Positions 1 through 5,252 of a stretch of 5,252 bases of DNA are shown here, in pieces (within the stretch, counting starts at the first letter, position 1; every line of letters starts with the position of its first letter). Both the position numbers and the translations under genes were made by a program. Location: contig LSKF01000114.1 in NCBI GenBank assembly GCA_001556995.1, positions 1 to 5,252 of the forward strand, read 5' to 3'. The stretch comes from Erythrobacteraceae bacterium CCH12-C2. Lineage in GTDB: Bacteria > Pseudomonadota > Alphaproteobacteria > Sphingomonadales > Sphingomonadaceae. A model generated the notes under the pieces. The model saw nothing but the letters and a program-made list of their open reading frames with translations. It searched no databases and had not been told where the DNA came from.

Positions 1-730
1 GCACACTCTCTGGAATCGCGACGAGGCCGAACCGCTCGTTACCGAGCGTTGCCCAGCAAGGGACGCCAAACAGCTGCATCGCTGACAGGGCGCTTTCGAT
101 ACCTTCGGCAAGGCCCAACCGGCCCGCAGCTGGCGGCGCCAGTCTGACAGCACCACAGCCGAGGCTTCCCAGTGCACGCTTGGGACGCTCGAAACCTGCC
201 AACTTGCGGCTTGCAGTATCGAGAAACGTCCTGTGCACCGCGATTATGCCGATGTCAGTTGTGACTGCCGCCAACATGGCCGGGAGGAACTGGACCGCAC
301 CAAGTGGTCCGAGCGGCGTGCGCTCGAGATACCGGAGCTCATCCGAGGCACGCAGAATCCCGCGCTGCGCGAGGTAAACTTCGGCAGGGCTGCCGGGGAT
401 CGCCGTCGCAGAGTGCCACAAACGCCGCGCGTTGGAATTGAAGGCTCTTTTTTCCTGCGGATCAGCGGCCACGGCGCCAGCGCCATCGAACAGGTCACAG
501 CTGCGAACACCCTGGCGGTCCAGTGCCGCAATGACCTCCTCATTCGAGCATCCCGCAAAGCAATGAAACAGGATCGCTTTCCGACCCAGTGTCACGCTCA
601 GCGAGGGAGTTCGGTCGTCATGCGCTGGGCAGCAGCACATGCCCTTGTTCTGACGCCATGTTCCGGCCAAGCTTTCGACGATCGCGCGAGCGCGGCGATC
701 AAGGTGATGAGCATTCGTTTGTTGGGGCAT
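1..730 (-). CDS. Toprim / CHC2-type zinc-finger primase-like protein (DUF7146 type), C-terminus cut by window edge
   Basis: An uninterrupted minus-strand frame of 243 codons runs from an ATG at 730 off the left edge. Near the N-terminus is a CHC2-like zinc-binding signature: CPAH at residues 34-37, then the conserved RTPSLSV (40-46), then HCFAGC at 56-61, giving likely ligands C34, H37, C57 and C61. Residues about 110-200 match the middle region seen in the DUF7146/Toprim family of mobile elements ([13 protein letters not shown], then VHRTFLD). At 207-216 the stretch [10 protein letters not shown] is the first Toprim motif, with the conserved Glu at 209. The second motif (DxD) would lie beyond the window. 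Known members are primase-like proteins of phages, plasmids and integrative elements. The inferred job is priming DNA synthesis on transferred or replicating element DNA in the cytoplasm. The start is supported by GGAG about 8 bases upstream. The gene is divergent from the lytic transglycosylase across a 123-bp region with a LexA box. The plus-strand frame opposite it is a shadow. Confidence 0.87.
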   Translation of the reverse strand, partial: MPQQTNAHHLDRRARAIVESLAGTWRQNKGMCCCPAHDDRTPSLSVTLGRKAILFHCFAGCSNEEVIAALDRQGVRSCDLFDGAGAVAADPQEKRAFNSNARRLWHSATAIPGSPAEVYLAQRGILRASDELRYLERTPLGPLGAVQFLPAMLAAVTTDIGIIAVHRTFLDTASRKLAGFERPKRALGSLGCGAVRLAPPAAGRLGLAEGIESALSAMQLFGVPCWATLGNERFGLVAIPESV

Positions 731-808
731 CGACCCACTCCGTTTGATGTGCCCCTCCCGCGCAGCCTCCGCTCTGCATGCGCGCCAACCGATTTCCCTC
801 CGCGCTAT

Positions 809-823
809 GTTCTATATATGTTC
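809..823. promoter_or_regulatory. LexA (SOS) box, GTTC-N7-GTTC
   Basis: The sequence is GTTC, seven bases TATATAT, GTTC, an exact match to the direct-repeat LexA operator described for alphaproteobacteria. The repeated unit is longer than the core: TATGTTCT occurs at 806-813 and again at 817-824, one helical turn (11 bp) apart. It lies in the divergent intergenic region (731-853), 30 bp before the lytic transglycosylase ATG and 78 bp from the primase-like ATG. It overlaps the most AT-rich, promoter-like part of this region, so LexA bound here could block both genes. The motif is seen directly; the regulation is inferred. Confidence 0.7.
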
Positions 824-843
824 TTAAATGAGTCGACCATCAA
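815..843 (-). promoter_or_regulatory. Possible sigma-70-type promoter for the primase-like gene
   Basis: On the minus strand TTGATG (843-838) is followed after 17 bp by CATATA (820-815), a moderate match to the -35 and -10 consensus with ideal spacing. The -10 half falls inside the LexA box, which is typical of SOS-repressed promoters. The matches are partial (4/6 and 3/6), and the AT-rich tract could equally carry a rightward promoter for the lytic transglycosylase. Confidence 0.35.
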
Positions 844-853
844 GGATAGAGCA

Positions 854-1516
854 ATGACCCCAAAAATCCTGTTCTTCGCCAGCGCCAGCATCACAACTGC
901 GCTCGCCTTCCCGGTCAGCGCGCAAGAAGAAGAGCGATCACCTGATCAGGAGCTATCCAGACCTTCCGTTAGCGGCGTCCGCATCGCGGAGGCTTCCAAC
1001 GGGTTCCAGCTGGTCGAACATGGACTATGGCGCACTCATGATGAGGCTACGCCCGCCAATTCCGATATCGGCGCCGTACCACGCGACGTCCTCTCGCGCC
1101 GCTACCAGCATGCAGCCGGAACGAACACATCGAGCTTTCGTAGAGCGAGCTTTTTGCCACACGTCTATGCAGCGGAGGCAAAGTACGCCCTGCCCCCGGG
1201 CTTGCTCGACGCGCTCGTCTGGACGGAGTCCAGATACAATCCGTTGGCCGTCAGCCGCGTCGGAGCTGCGGGCCTCGGGCAACTGATGCCGGCCACCGCC
1301 CGAGAGCTCGGCGTGGCCAATCGCTTCGATCCTGTTGCAAATATCGACGGTGCCGCCCGATATCTTCGGCAGATGCTCGATCGTTTCGGAGTGGTGCACC
1401 TCGCCTTGGCAGCCTACAACGCCGGGCCCGGAGCAGTTAGCAAAGCTGGCGGCATTCCGCGGAACGGCGAAACGCCAGCCTACGTGCGCAACGTGCTTCG
1501 GCGATGGAAGCTTTGA
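854..1516 (+). CDS. Secreted SLT-family lytic transglycosylase, conjugation type
   Basis: This 220-residue protein should cleave the glycan strands of peptidoglycan in the periplasm, as VirB1-like enzymes do to make room for a type IV secretion or conjugation apparatus. Residues 1-23 form a Sec signal peptide (MTPK, a hydrophobic stretch, then PVSA just before QEEE). Residues about 24-100 are low in recognisable motifs. The SLT domain spans about 103-220: catalytic Glu125 in [17 protein letters not shown] (140-149), [12 protein letters not shown] (184-195) and the terminal [13 protein letters not shown]. The ATG at 854 is chosen because it gives a signal peptide and has AAGGA seven bases upstream. 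The same frame is open back to 233, but that part lies opposite the primase-like gene and is not credible coding. A LexA box sits just upstream. A small gene follows 16 bp downstream, probably in the same transcript. Family assignment is firm; the role in conjugation is inferred from context. Confidence 0.9.
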   Translation: MTPKILFFASASITTALAFPVSAQEEERSPDQELSRPSVSGVRIAEASNGFQLVEHGLWRTHDEATPANSDIGAVPRDVLSRRYQHAAGTNTSSFRRASFLPHVYAAEAKYALPPGLLDALVWTESRYNPLAVSRVGAAGLGQLMPATARELGVANRFDPVANIDGAARYLRQMLDRFGVVHLALAAYNAGPGAVSKAGGIPRNGETPAYVRNVLRRWKL

Positions 1517-1532
1517 CAGGGGACGGTTTACG

Positions 1533-1715
1533 GTGAGCACCCAGCGGAAACGCATATCAGGTCGACTGACGAAAGGAGCACGTAGCCTCCTTCTCACGAC
1601 TTCTGATGCGCAGACCTGGATCGTCGACGCACTGGACGTGGACCAGACCCTGGTTGGCAAGACTGTCATCGTCGGCGGCATTTCAACAGCGGCCGATCGC
1701 ATCAAGGCCGACTGA
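1533..1715 (+). CDS. Small protein resembling DUF5818, 60 residues
   Basis: A GTG start at 1533 preceded by AGGGGA (1518-1523, spacing 9) opens a 60-residue frame. It begins 16 bp after the lytic transglycosylase stop and is likely co-transcribed with it. The pattern is a compact beta-rich domain: ISGRLTKG, then LLLTTSDAQTWIVD, a short linker, then LVGKTVIVGGIS and a final DRIKAD. That order (G-x-L, strand, W-strand, L-V-G-K-x-V-x-V-x-G) resembles the DUF5818 small proteins common in sphingomonads, as I recall that family; no function is known for it. There is no signal peptide or membrane segment. The gene ends 11 bp before the convergent integrase stop. The frame is also open upstream of 1533, inside the transglycosylase gene, but that part is a shadow. 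Both the gene call and the family are moderate; a profile search would settle the family. Confidence 0.6.
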   Translation: MSTQRKRISGRLTKGARSLLLTTSDAQTWIVDALDVDQTLVGKTVIVGGISTAADRIKAD

Positions 1716-1726
1716 ATCGGGTGCGC

Positions 1727-3013
1727 CTAGCGAGCGGGAAGCCCCAATAGCTTCGATGGCTCTGAAAAGCCTTTGAACAACATCTTCGCCCACACCTCGG
1801 CGATTTCGCGGCGACGCTCAAGGAATGCCGCTCGATTGTACGCGCCTTCAGAGCCCGACACCCCCTCTGGAATGTGGGCAAGCATCAGATCTATGACAAG
1901 CCTGTCGCTCGCCGTTCCGTTTCTCTCGGCCCATTCATTCATGATCGTCGAGAATGATGCCCGCCAGCCATGCGGCACATGCCTGCCCTGATATCCGCAG
2001 CGGTTGTAGAAGTAGCTCAGCGTATTTTCGCTCATCGGAACTCGGGCACTACGGTTACTCGGGAATACAATGGGTCCCCGCCCGGTGAGCTGCTTGGCCG
2101 TCCGCAAGACAGCAACGGTGTCAGGCGCCAGTGGCACCAGATGATCGAACTTCTCGTCCTGCTTCAAGTCATTTGCCAGCTTCATGTGACTTGCCGGAAC
2201 ACGCCAAAGAGCCTCGGGGCATAGCCCATCTCCATCCCAGTCGATGTTCTCGAACTCGCCCCATGCCATGCATCTGATGGCCCCAAGCCTCTGAGCTGTC
2301 AGTGCAGCGAAACGCGATGCGAGCTTAGTGAGCGGCGAGGCCAGTTCCGCTTCCGTTTTGCGGATCATGTCGTGAAGCGCTTCGATGCTCACAATTGCAG
2401 GCCGCTTGCGTCCGCGTGGTACTGGCTTGAGGGCTTTGCCCACGACAGCGGCTGGATCCCTCGCCGCAAGCCCTTCAGCAATCGCCTGCACGAAAACGGC
2501 TGACATGCGTTGGCGTACGCGATGAGCCGTCTCGATGGCCCCTCGCTTTTCAATCTTCCTTAGCACCGAAAGCATGATCGGCTCATCAAGCTCGGCGATC
2601 GGCAAGCTGCCGATCCACGGAAACACCTCTTTTTCCAAGCTGGAGATTACGTCCCTTGCATGGACAGGCGTCCACCGATCTTCCTGAAGTGCAAACCAGT
2701 TGCGCGCCACAACCTCGAAGGTGTTCGACGCTGACATGGCTCGCGCAATGGCTGCTTTCTTTGCTTCGAGACCGGGGTCCCTCCCTTCCGCAAGCAGCTT
2801 TCGAGCATCACACTTCCTGTCACGCGCTTCCTTCAGCGATAATTCGGGATAGGCACCCAGGATCAGCCGTCGCTCTTTCCCCGCAAAGCGGTACTTTAGA
2901 CGCCAGCTTCGACGGCCAGATTTGGCCACGAACAGATAGAGCCCTTCGGAATCGGAGAGCTTGTAATCCTTGTCCTTCGCCTTCGCTTGCCGGACTGCCA
3001 TTTCGCTGAGCAT
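1727..3013 (-). CDS. Tyrosine recombinase / integrase with DUF4102 arm-binding domain
   Basis: This 428-residue site-specific recombinase of the P4-like family should integrate and excise the element at the adjacent tRNA-Ser. The N-terminal arm-type DNA-binding domain (DUF4102) covers about residues 1-85, with YKLSDSEGLYLFV and the GAYPELSLKEAR signature. A SAM-like core-binding domain covers about 100-190, and the catalytic domain about 200-410. All active-site residues are visible: Arg242 (TAQRLGAIR), Lys278 (SHMK), His348 and Arg351 (HGWRASFST), His380 (MLAHIPEG) and the nucleophile Tyr392 (EGAYNRAAFLERRR). The Glu usual after the first Arg (RxGE) is Ala here, a minor variation. ATG at 3013 is preferred because homologues begin close to this point; a TTG four codons earlier (3025) is possible. 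Upstream the coding start overlaps one of three TGCCCCCA repeats. The enzyme looks intact, so the element may still be able to move. Confidence 0.95.
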   Translation of the reverse strand: MLSEMAVRQAKAKDKDYKLSDSEGLYLFVAKSGRRSWRLKYRFAGKERRLILGAYPELSLKEARDRKCDARKLLAEGRDPGLEAKKAAIARAMSASNTFEVVARNWFALQEDRWTPVHARDVISSLEKEVFPWIGSLPIAELDEPIMLSVLRKIEKRGAIETAHRVRQRMSAVFVQAIAEGLAARDPAAVVGKALKPVPRGRKRPAIVSIEALHDMIRKTEAELASPLTKLASRFAALTAQRLGAIRCMAWGEFENIDWDGDGLCPEALWRVPASHMKLANDLKQDEKFDHLVPLAPDTVAVLRTAKQLTGRGPIVFPSNRSARVPMSENTLSYFYNRCGYQGRHVPHGWRASFSTIMNEWAERNGTASDRLVIDLMLAHIPEGVSGSEGAYNRAAFLERRREIAEVWAKMLFKGFSEPSKLLGLPAR

Positions 3014-3016
3014 CTG

Positions 3017-3058
3017 TGCCCCCAAAACTGCGTTTCGATGCCCCCAGAAATGCCCCCA
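3017..3058. repeat. Three copies of TGCCCCCA (TGGGGGCA on the int strand), putative integrase arm sites
   Basis: The octamer TGCCCCCA occurs exactly at 3017-3024, 3039-3046 and 3051-3058, in one orientation, with starts 22 and 12 bp apart. The copy nearest int supplies the G-rich Shine-Dalgarno-like stretch just before the int ATG. The copies lie between the integrase start and the attachment site, where arm-type binding sites for the DUF4102 domain are expected. The repeats are seen directly; the binding role is inferred. Confidence 0.6.
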
Positions 3059-3090
3059 ATCGTTGCGGACGCATGCGGAAATATCGAAAC
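3032..3090. repeat. 8-bp inverted repeat bracketing two of the TGCCCCCA copies
   Basis: GTTTCGAT at 3032-3039 is matched by its exact reverse complement ATCGAAAC at 3083-3090. The 43-bp interior holds two TGCCCCCA boxes and the palindrome CGCATGCG (3070-3077). The arms are too far apart for a simple hairpin terminator; paired protein-binding sites are more likely. An 8-bp match at this distance could be chance. Confidence 0.35.
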
Positions 3091-3163
3091 AAATGCAGAA
3101 CGATCTCTAGCACGAAATGGCTAAAAATCAAGGAAAACAGCGGTTTTTTGGACGCTTGCGGAA
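3067..3163. repeat. Near-perfect 14-bp direct repeat flanking the AT-rich part of the att region
   Basis: GGACGCATGCGGAA at 3067-3080 recurs as GGACGCTTGCGGAA at 3150-3163, with one mismatch and starts 83 bp apart. The shorter unit TTGCGGA also appears at 3063-3069. The tract between the copies (about 3081-3149) is clearly more AT-rich than its surroundings, as expected for a bendable recombination region. The outer copy ends 7 bp from the tRNA CCA end. A role for an excision factor or second arm-site class is inference. Confidence 0.5.
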
Positions 3164-3170
3164 GGGTGGC

Positions 3171-3200
3171 TGGCGGAGAGGGTGGGATTCGAACCCACGT
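3171..3200 (-). other. Predicted attachment site (attL or attR) in the tRNA-Ser 3' end
   Basis: Tyrosine integrases of this family usually recombine within the 3' part of a tRNA gene and restore it with element-borne sequence. The tRNA is intact through its encoded CCA end at 3171, and the int gene and repeats lie immediately beyond. The exact core cannot be delimited without the partner copy, which would lie left of this window. The limits given cover the acceptor stem and T-arm and are approximate. Confidence 0.5.
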
Positions 3201-3260
3201 TACCGTTGCCGGTAAACCGCATTTCGAGTGCGGCGCATTCGACCACTCTGCCACCTCTCC
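3171..3260 (-). tRNA. tRNA-Ser (anticodon CGA)
   Basis: The minus strand folds as a class II tRNA. The seven-pair acceptor stem is GGAGAGG with CCTCTCC, followed by discriminator G and an encoded CCA at 3173-3171. The anticodon stem is CCGCA/TGCGG around the loop CTCGAAA, giving anticodon CGA at 3226-3224, which reads UCG. The long variable arm, TTACCG-GCAA-CGGTAA, is the hallmark of serine tRNAs. The T-arm is GTGGG-TTCGAAT-CCCAC. The gene is the integration target of the element to its left and remains complete. Confidence 0.97.
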
Positions 3261-3404
3261 GCGAGGCCTGTCGTGCCTATGTGGGCCGCATGGTCGGGGC
3301 GGCAGGCGACAGGAAGCGCGCCCGTTAGCGGAAGGTCTGGGGCTTGCCAAGTCCCGTCAGGCTACAAAATGCGGGCATATCTCCACCCAGGCCCACCCAA
3401 TCTG

Positions 3405-3432
3405 CTTGTTTTGCGAAAGGAACCCGCCATAT
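3405..3432 (+). promoter_or_regulatory. Heat-shock (sigma-32/RpoH)-like promoter of hspQ
   Basis: CTTGTT (3405-3410) is followed after 14 bp by CGCCATAT (3425-3432). This resembles the RpoH consensus CTTGAA-N11-16-CCCCATNT, with the CTTG core intact and one mismatch in the downstream element. It directly precedes hspQ, a known heat-shock gene in Escherichia coli. The expected start of transcription falls about 7 bases beyond, at or next to the ATG at 3440. The remaining tRNA-hspQ spacer (3261-3404) shows no gene. Confidence 0.5.
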
Positions 3433-3439
3433 TGTCCGC

Positions 3440-3820
3440 ATGGATCGCGCAGAGTTCTTCTCCACCCAGGCCGGACGCACGATCATCGCGCCGCGCCAGA
3501 CCCGCGCCCGCTTCGGTATCGGCGATGTGGTGCGCCACCGCCTGTTCGCCTTTCGCGGGGTCGTCTTCGATATTGACCCGGTCTTCGCCAACAGCGAGGA
3601 ATGGTACCAATCGATCCCGGAAGACATCCGCCCGCGGCGCGACCAGCCGTTCTATCACTTGCTGGCTGAGAACGAGGATTCGTCCTACGTCGCCTATGTC
3701 AGCCAAGCCAATCTTGTGGCTGACGCTGACGGCGGTCCGGTCGATCACCCGACGGTGCGCCAGCTGTTCGAAACCTTCAAGGACGGCCGCTACCGGATGC
3801 GGCGCTCTCTGACGCATTGA
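3440..3820 (+). CDS. hspQ: Heat shock protein HspQ (hemimethylated-DNA-binding/YccV-like family)
   Basis: This 126-residue cytoplasmic protein carries the HspQ/YccV domain over roughly residues 25-120. Family-diagnostic stretches are FGIGDVVRHRLFAFRGVVFDIDP, cut here by its position at about residues 25-47, then NSEEWYQSIPEDIRPRRDQPFYHLL and SSYVAYVSQANL, ending in KDGRYRMRRSL. Escherichia coli HspQ enhances Lon specificity and was first described as binding hemimethylated oriC DNA and affecting DnaA stability. Alphaproteobacterial members keep the core but their roles are less studied. A 20-residue or so extension precedes the domain. ATG at 3440 is preferred; the frame is open further back, to an ATG at 3344, but that would place the promoter inside the gene. 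No Shine-Dalgarno is present close to 3440 (AAAGGA is 18 bases away), consistent with a leaderless message. Its stop lies 3 bp from the convergent permease stop. Confidence 0.92.
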   Translation: MDRAEFFSTQAGRTIIAPRQTRARFGIGDVVRHRLFAFRGVVFDIDPVFANSEEWYQSIPEDIRPRRDQPFYHLLAENEDSSYVAYVSQANLVADADGGPVDHPTVRQLFETFKDGRYRMRRSLTH

Positions 3821-3823
3821 TCC

Positions 3824-4726
3824 TCAGCTCTTGAGCTTCCAGCCGGATCGCAGCAGCGCATAAACCCCTGCCGCCAGCACCGCATTGAACACCGCCAGCC
3901 CACCGGCAGCCGCGATCAGGCTCCCCTCAGGCCCCATGTCGCTCGCCCCCAGAAAGCCGTAGCGAAAGCCCGAGATGACGTAGAAGAATGGGTTCAACCG
4001 GCTGACCCACTGGAACGCCGGGTCGAGGTTTTCGATCACGTAGAACGTGCCCGACAACAGTGACAGCGGGGCGATAACAAAATTGGTGATCGCCGCGTTA
4101 TGATCGAACTTCTCAGCCCAGATCGAGGTCGCAAGGCCGATTGTGGCGAGCATCAGCGCGCCCATCAGGCCAAACCACACAACCGCCCACGGATGCGCAA
4201 TGCCGAGCGAGACACCCGGCCACAGCGCCATCGTCAGCGCCACCGTGCAGCCTACCATAATCGCGCGGGTCACAGCGGCACCAAGGATCCCCGCCATCAG
4301 TTCACCCGGCGAGAGCGGCGGCATCAGGTAATCGATGATTGTCCCCTGGATCTTGCCACCGAGCAGCGAAAAGCTCGAATTCGCAAAGGCGTTCTGCATC
4401 ATCGCCATCACGATCAGCCCGGGGGCGACGAAGCTCGCAAACGGCACGCCGAGCACTTCGCGCCCCGCCCGCCCCAGCGCGACCGCGAAGATCACCAGAA
4501 ACAGCAGCGTGGTGAAGGCCGGAGCCCAGATCGTCTGCGTCTGGACCTTGAGAAATCGCCGCACCTCCTTCATATAGAGGGCGAAGAGCCCCACGCGATT
4601 GACCCCGGTGATCACCGGAACGCCGCGCGGGGAAAACCGGGTGCTCCCGCCGGTCTTGTCATCACGCGTGTTTTCAGTCACGGGAGCGGCATCCGCAACG
4701 GGGTTTGCTGGAGCAGTATCGGCCAT
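3824..4726 (-). CDS. ABC-2 family transport permease
   Basis: This 300-residue inner-membrane protein is the membrane half of an ABC-2 type exporter. It has a 45-residue polar, Ala/Pro/Thr-rich N-terminus, an amphipathic stretch containing LYMKEVRRFLKVQTQTIWAP (about 50-70), and six likely membrane segments near 67-86, 97-114, 146-168, 180-202, 212-231 and 269-291. The LSPGELMAG stretch (138-146), the APLSLLSGTFYVIENLDP region (219-236) and the NPFFYVISGFRYG motif (245-257) are typical of the YadH/NodJ-like branch. The substrate cannot be read from sequence; related systems export polysaccharides, lipids or drugs. The ATPase partner is not in the window. Upstream of the ATG an in-frame TAG lies four codons back, so 4726 is the earliest possible start. 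It is divergent from gcrA across 76 bp and convergent with hspQ. Confidence 0.92.
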   Translation of the reverse strand: MADTAPANPVADAAPVTENTRDDKTGGSTRFSPRGVPVITGVNRVGLFALYMKEVRRFLKVQTQTIWAPAFTTLLFLVIFAVALGRAGREVLGVPFASFVAPGLIVMAMMQNAFANSSFSLLGGKIQGTIIDYLMPPLSPGELMAGILGAAVTRAIMVGCTVALTMALWPGVSLGIAHPWAVVWFGLMGALMLATIGLATSIWAEKFDHNAAITNFVIAPLSLLSGTFYVIENLDPAFQWVSRLNPFFYVISGFRYGFLGASDMGPEGSLIAAAGGLAVFNAVLAAGVYALLRSGWKLKS

Positions 4727-4802
4727 GGCGCGTGCCTAGGCCGCGCAGGCTCCGCTGACAAGCATCCGCCGCCGGGGCCGGATACAGGAACAGGTAGAAC
4801 AT

Positions 4803-5252
4803 ATGAGCTGGACGGACGAGCGCATCGCGACGCTTCGGAAAATGTGGGAAGGCGGCGCCACCGCCAGCGAGATTGCCACCGAGCTTGGCGGGGTGAGCCG
4901 CAATGCTGTGATTGGCAAGGCGCATCGCCTCGGCCTCAAGGCACGCCCGTCCCCGGTCAAGGCCAACGAGAAAAAGAAAGCCGCCCCGCCCGTCAAGAAA
5001 GTGGCAGCGCCAGCCGCCGCCAAGCCTGCCGCTGAGCCGCGCACGGAAGCGGCCGAACGCGCAGCGGCGCCGGAGCGCGCGGCGGCGCGCCCCGCTGCAT
5101 CTGCGCCAACCCGCAGCGCGCCCGCCGAGGGCGCTCCTGCCAACACCACCAATTCGCAACCAATCCCGGGCGCACAGGCCGATCTTCCCAAGATCGTGTC
5201 GGTCGGCCCCGGCGGCTTCCTTCGGCAAGGCCCGGGCGATCAGCAGGCACCG
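4803..5252 (+). CDS. gcrA: GcrA cell-cycle regulator, C-terminus cut by window edge
   Basis: The frame is open for 150 codons to the right edge. The N-terminal helix-turn-helix (residues 1-46) is the GcrA signature: MSWTDERIATLRKMW, then SEIATELGG and VSRNAVIGKAHRLGL. In Caulobacter crescentus GcrA acts with sigma-70 and activates promoters in a way sensitive to CcrM methylation at GANTC. Residues about 47-130 form an Ala/Pro/Lys-rich, probably disordered linker, richer in alanine here than most of the protein. The C-terminal sigma-70-contacting region is missing from the window. The ATG has CAGG about 9 bases upstream. The 76-bp divergent spacer holds CTGACA (4755-4760) and GATACA (4781-4786), but they are 20 bp apart and make only a weak promoter candidate. 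No GANTC site lies in this spacer. Confidence 0.95.
   Translation, partial: MSWTDERIATLRKMWEGGATASEIATELGGVSRNAVIGKAHRLGLKARPSPVKANEKKKAAPPVKKVAAPAAAKPAAEPRTEAAERAAAPERAAARPAASAPTRSAPAEGAPANTTNSQPIPGAQADLPKIVSVGPGGFLRQGPGDQQAP

Larger units (their letters stand above)
1..3200. mobile_element. End of an integrative (probably conjugative) element inserted in tRNA-Ser
   Basis: A tyrosine integrase gene starts about 160 bp from the 3' end of an intact tRNA-Ser(CGA) gene and reads away from it on the same strand. This is the classic layout of a tRNA-targeted genomic island. Past the integrase lie a conjugation-type lytic transglycosylase and a Toprim/zinc-finger primase-like gene, both common cargo of integrative and conjugative elements in sphingomonads. 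On the other side of the tRNA the genes are core chromosome (hspQ, an ABC permease, gcrA). The element boundary is therefore placed in the tRNA 3' end, and the body extends leftwards out of the window. The second attachment site, relaxase and secretion genes are not visible, so whether it is mobile or a decayed remnant cannot be decided. Confidence 0.75.

Noticed and set aside
647..663. Second GTTC...GTTC pair
   Set aside because: Spacing is nine bases, not seven, and it is inside the primase-like coding sequence.
233..853. In-frame N-terminal extension of the lytic transglycosylase
   Set aside because: It lies opposite a gene with clear zinc-finger and Toprim motifs, shows no family features, and would bury a good signal peptide and ribosome-binding site at 854.
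1025..1705. 226-codon minus-strand frame opposite the lytic transglycosylase and the small gene
   Set aside because: Low-complexity Arg/Ser/Val-rich translation with no motifs, antisense to a well-supported SLT domain; a GC-rich shadow.
3136..3149. AAAAC-AGCG-GTTTT as an intrinsic terminator of the tRNA
   Set aside because: The stem is short and AT-rich and no clean T-run follows on the tRNA strand, so a terminator is not supported.
2820..3350. 176-codon minus-strand frame spanning the tRNA
   Set aside because: It reads straight through a complete tRNA-Ser and the start of the integrase in another frame.
3344..3439. Upstream start for hspQ giving a 158-residue protein
   Set aside because: The extra 32 residues are not family-like and the region contains the heat-shock-like promoter.
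4788..4800. GAAC...GAAC direct repeat just before gcrA
   Set aside because: Spacing is five bases, not the seven of a LexA box; most likely chance around the ribosome-binding region.
4100..5035. 311-codon plus-strand frame across the permease and the start of gcrA
   Set aside because: Translation is dominated by His, Arg and Gln with no domain, and it overlaps two firmly identified genes in other frames.

Overview
The window looks like a chromosomal segment of an alphaproteobacterium, most likely a sphingomonad (Erythrobacteraceae or Sphingomonadaceae). Three things point there: a recognisable GcrA cell-cycle regulator, an HspQ of the alphaproteobacterial type, and a LexA box in the alphaproteobacterial form GTTC-N7-GTTC. 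The genus-level placement is inference.

Left part (1 to about 3170): the end of an integrated mobile element inserted at the 3' end of a tRNA-Ser(CGA) gene. From the tRNA inward it holds: (i) a repeat-rich AT-poor/AT-rich control region (3017-3163) next to the attachment site; (ii) a tyrosine integrase with a DUF4102-type arm-binding domain, minus strand; (iii) a 60-residue protein resembling DUF5818, plus strand, converging on the integrase; (iv) a secreted or periplasmic SLT-type lytic transglycosylase of the kind found in conjugative-transfer clusters, plus strand; (v) a divergent promoter region with a perfect LexA (SOS) box; and (vi) a minus-strand gene, cut by the left edge, for a CHC2-type zinc-finger/Toprim primase-like protein (DUF7146/Toprim_3 type). 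This set fits an integrative and conjugative element or a remnant of one. The second element end and any relaxase or type IV secretion genes would lie left of position 1.

Right part (about 3171 to 5252): ordinary core chromosome. It holds tRNA-Ser(CGA) (minus), hspQ (plus) behind a sigma-32-like promoter so close to the ATG that the message may be leaderless, an ABC-2 family transport permease (minus) that meets hspQ tail to tail with 3 bp between stops, and gcrA (plus) divergent from the permease and cut by the right edge.

The most notable observation is the SOS box in the 123-bp divergent promoter between the primase-like gene and the lytic transglycosylase. It suggests that DNA damage may switch on functions of the mobile element. 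The second is the organised set of short repeats between the integrase start and the tRNA, which looks like integrase arm sites and accessory-factor sites. No CRISPR array, insertion sequence or rRNA gene was seen.
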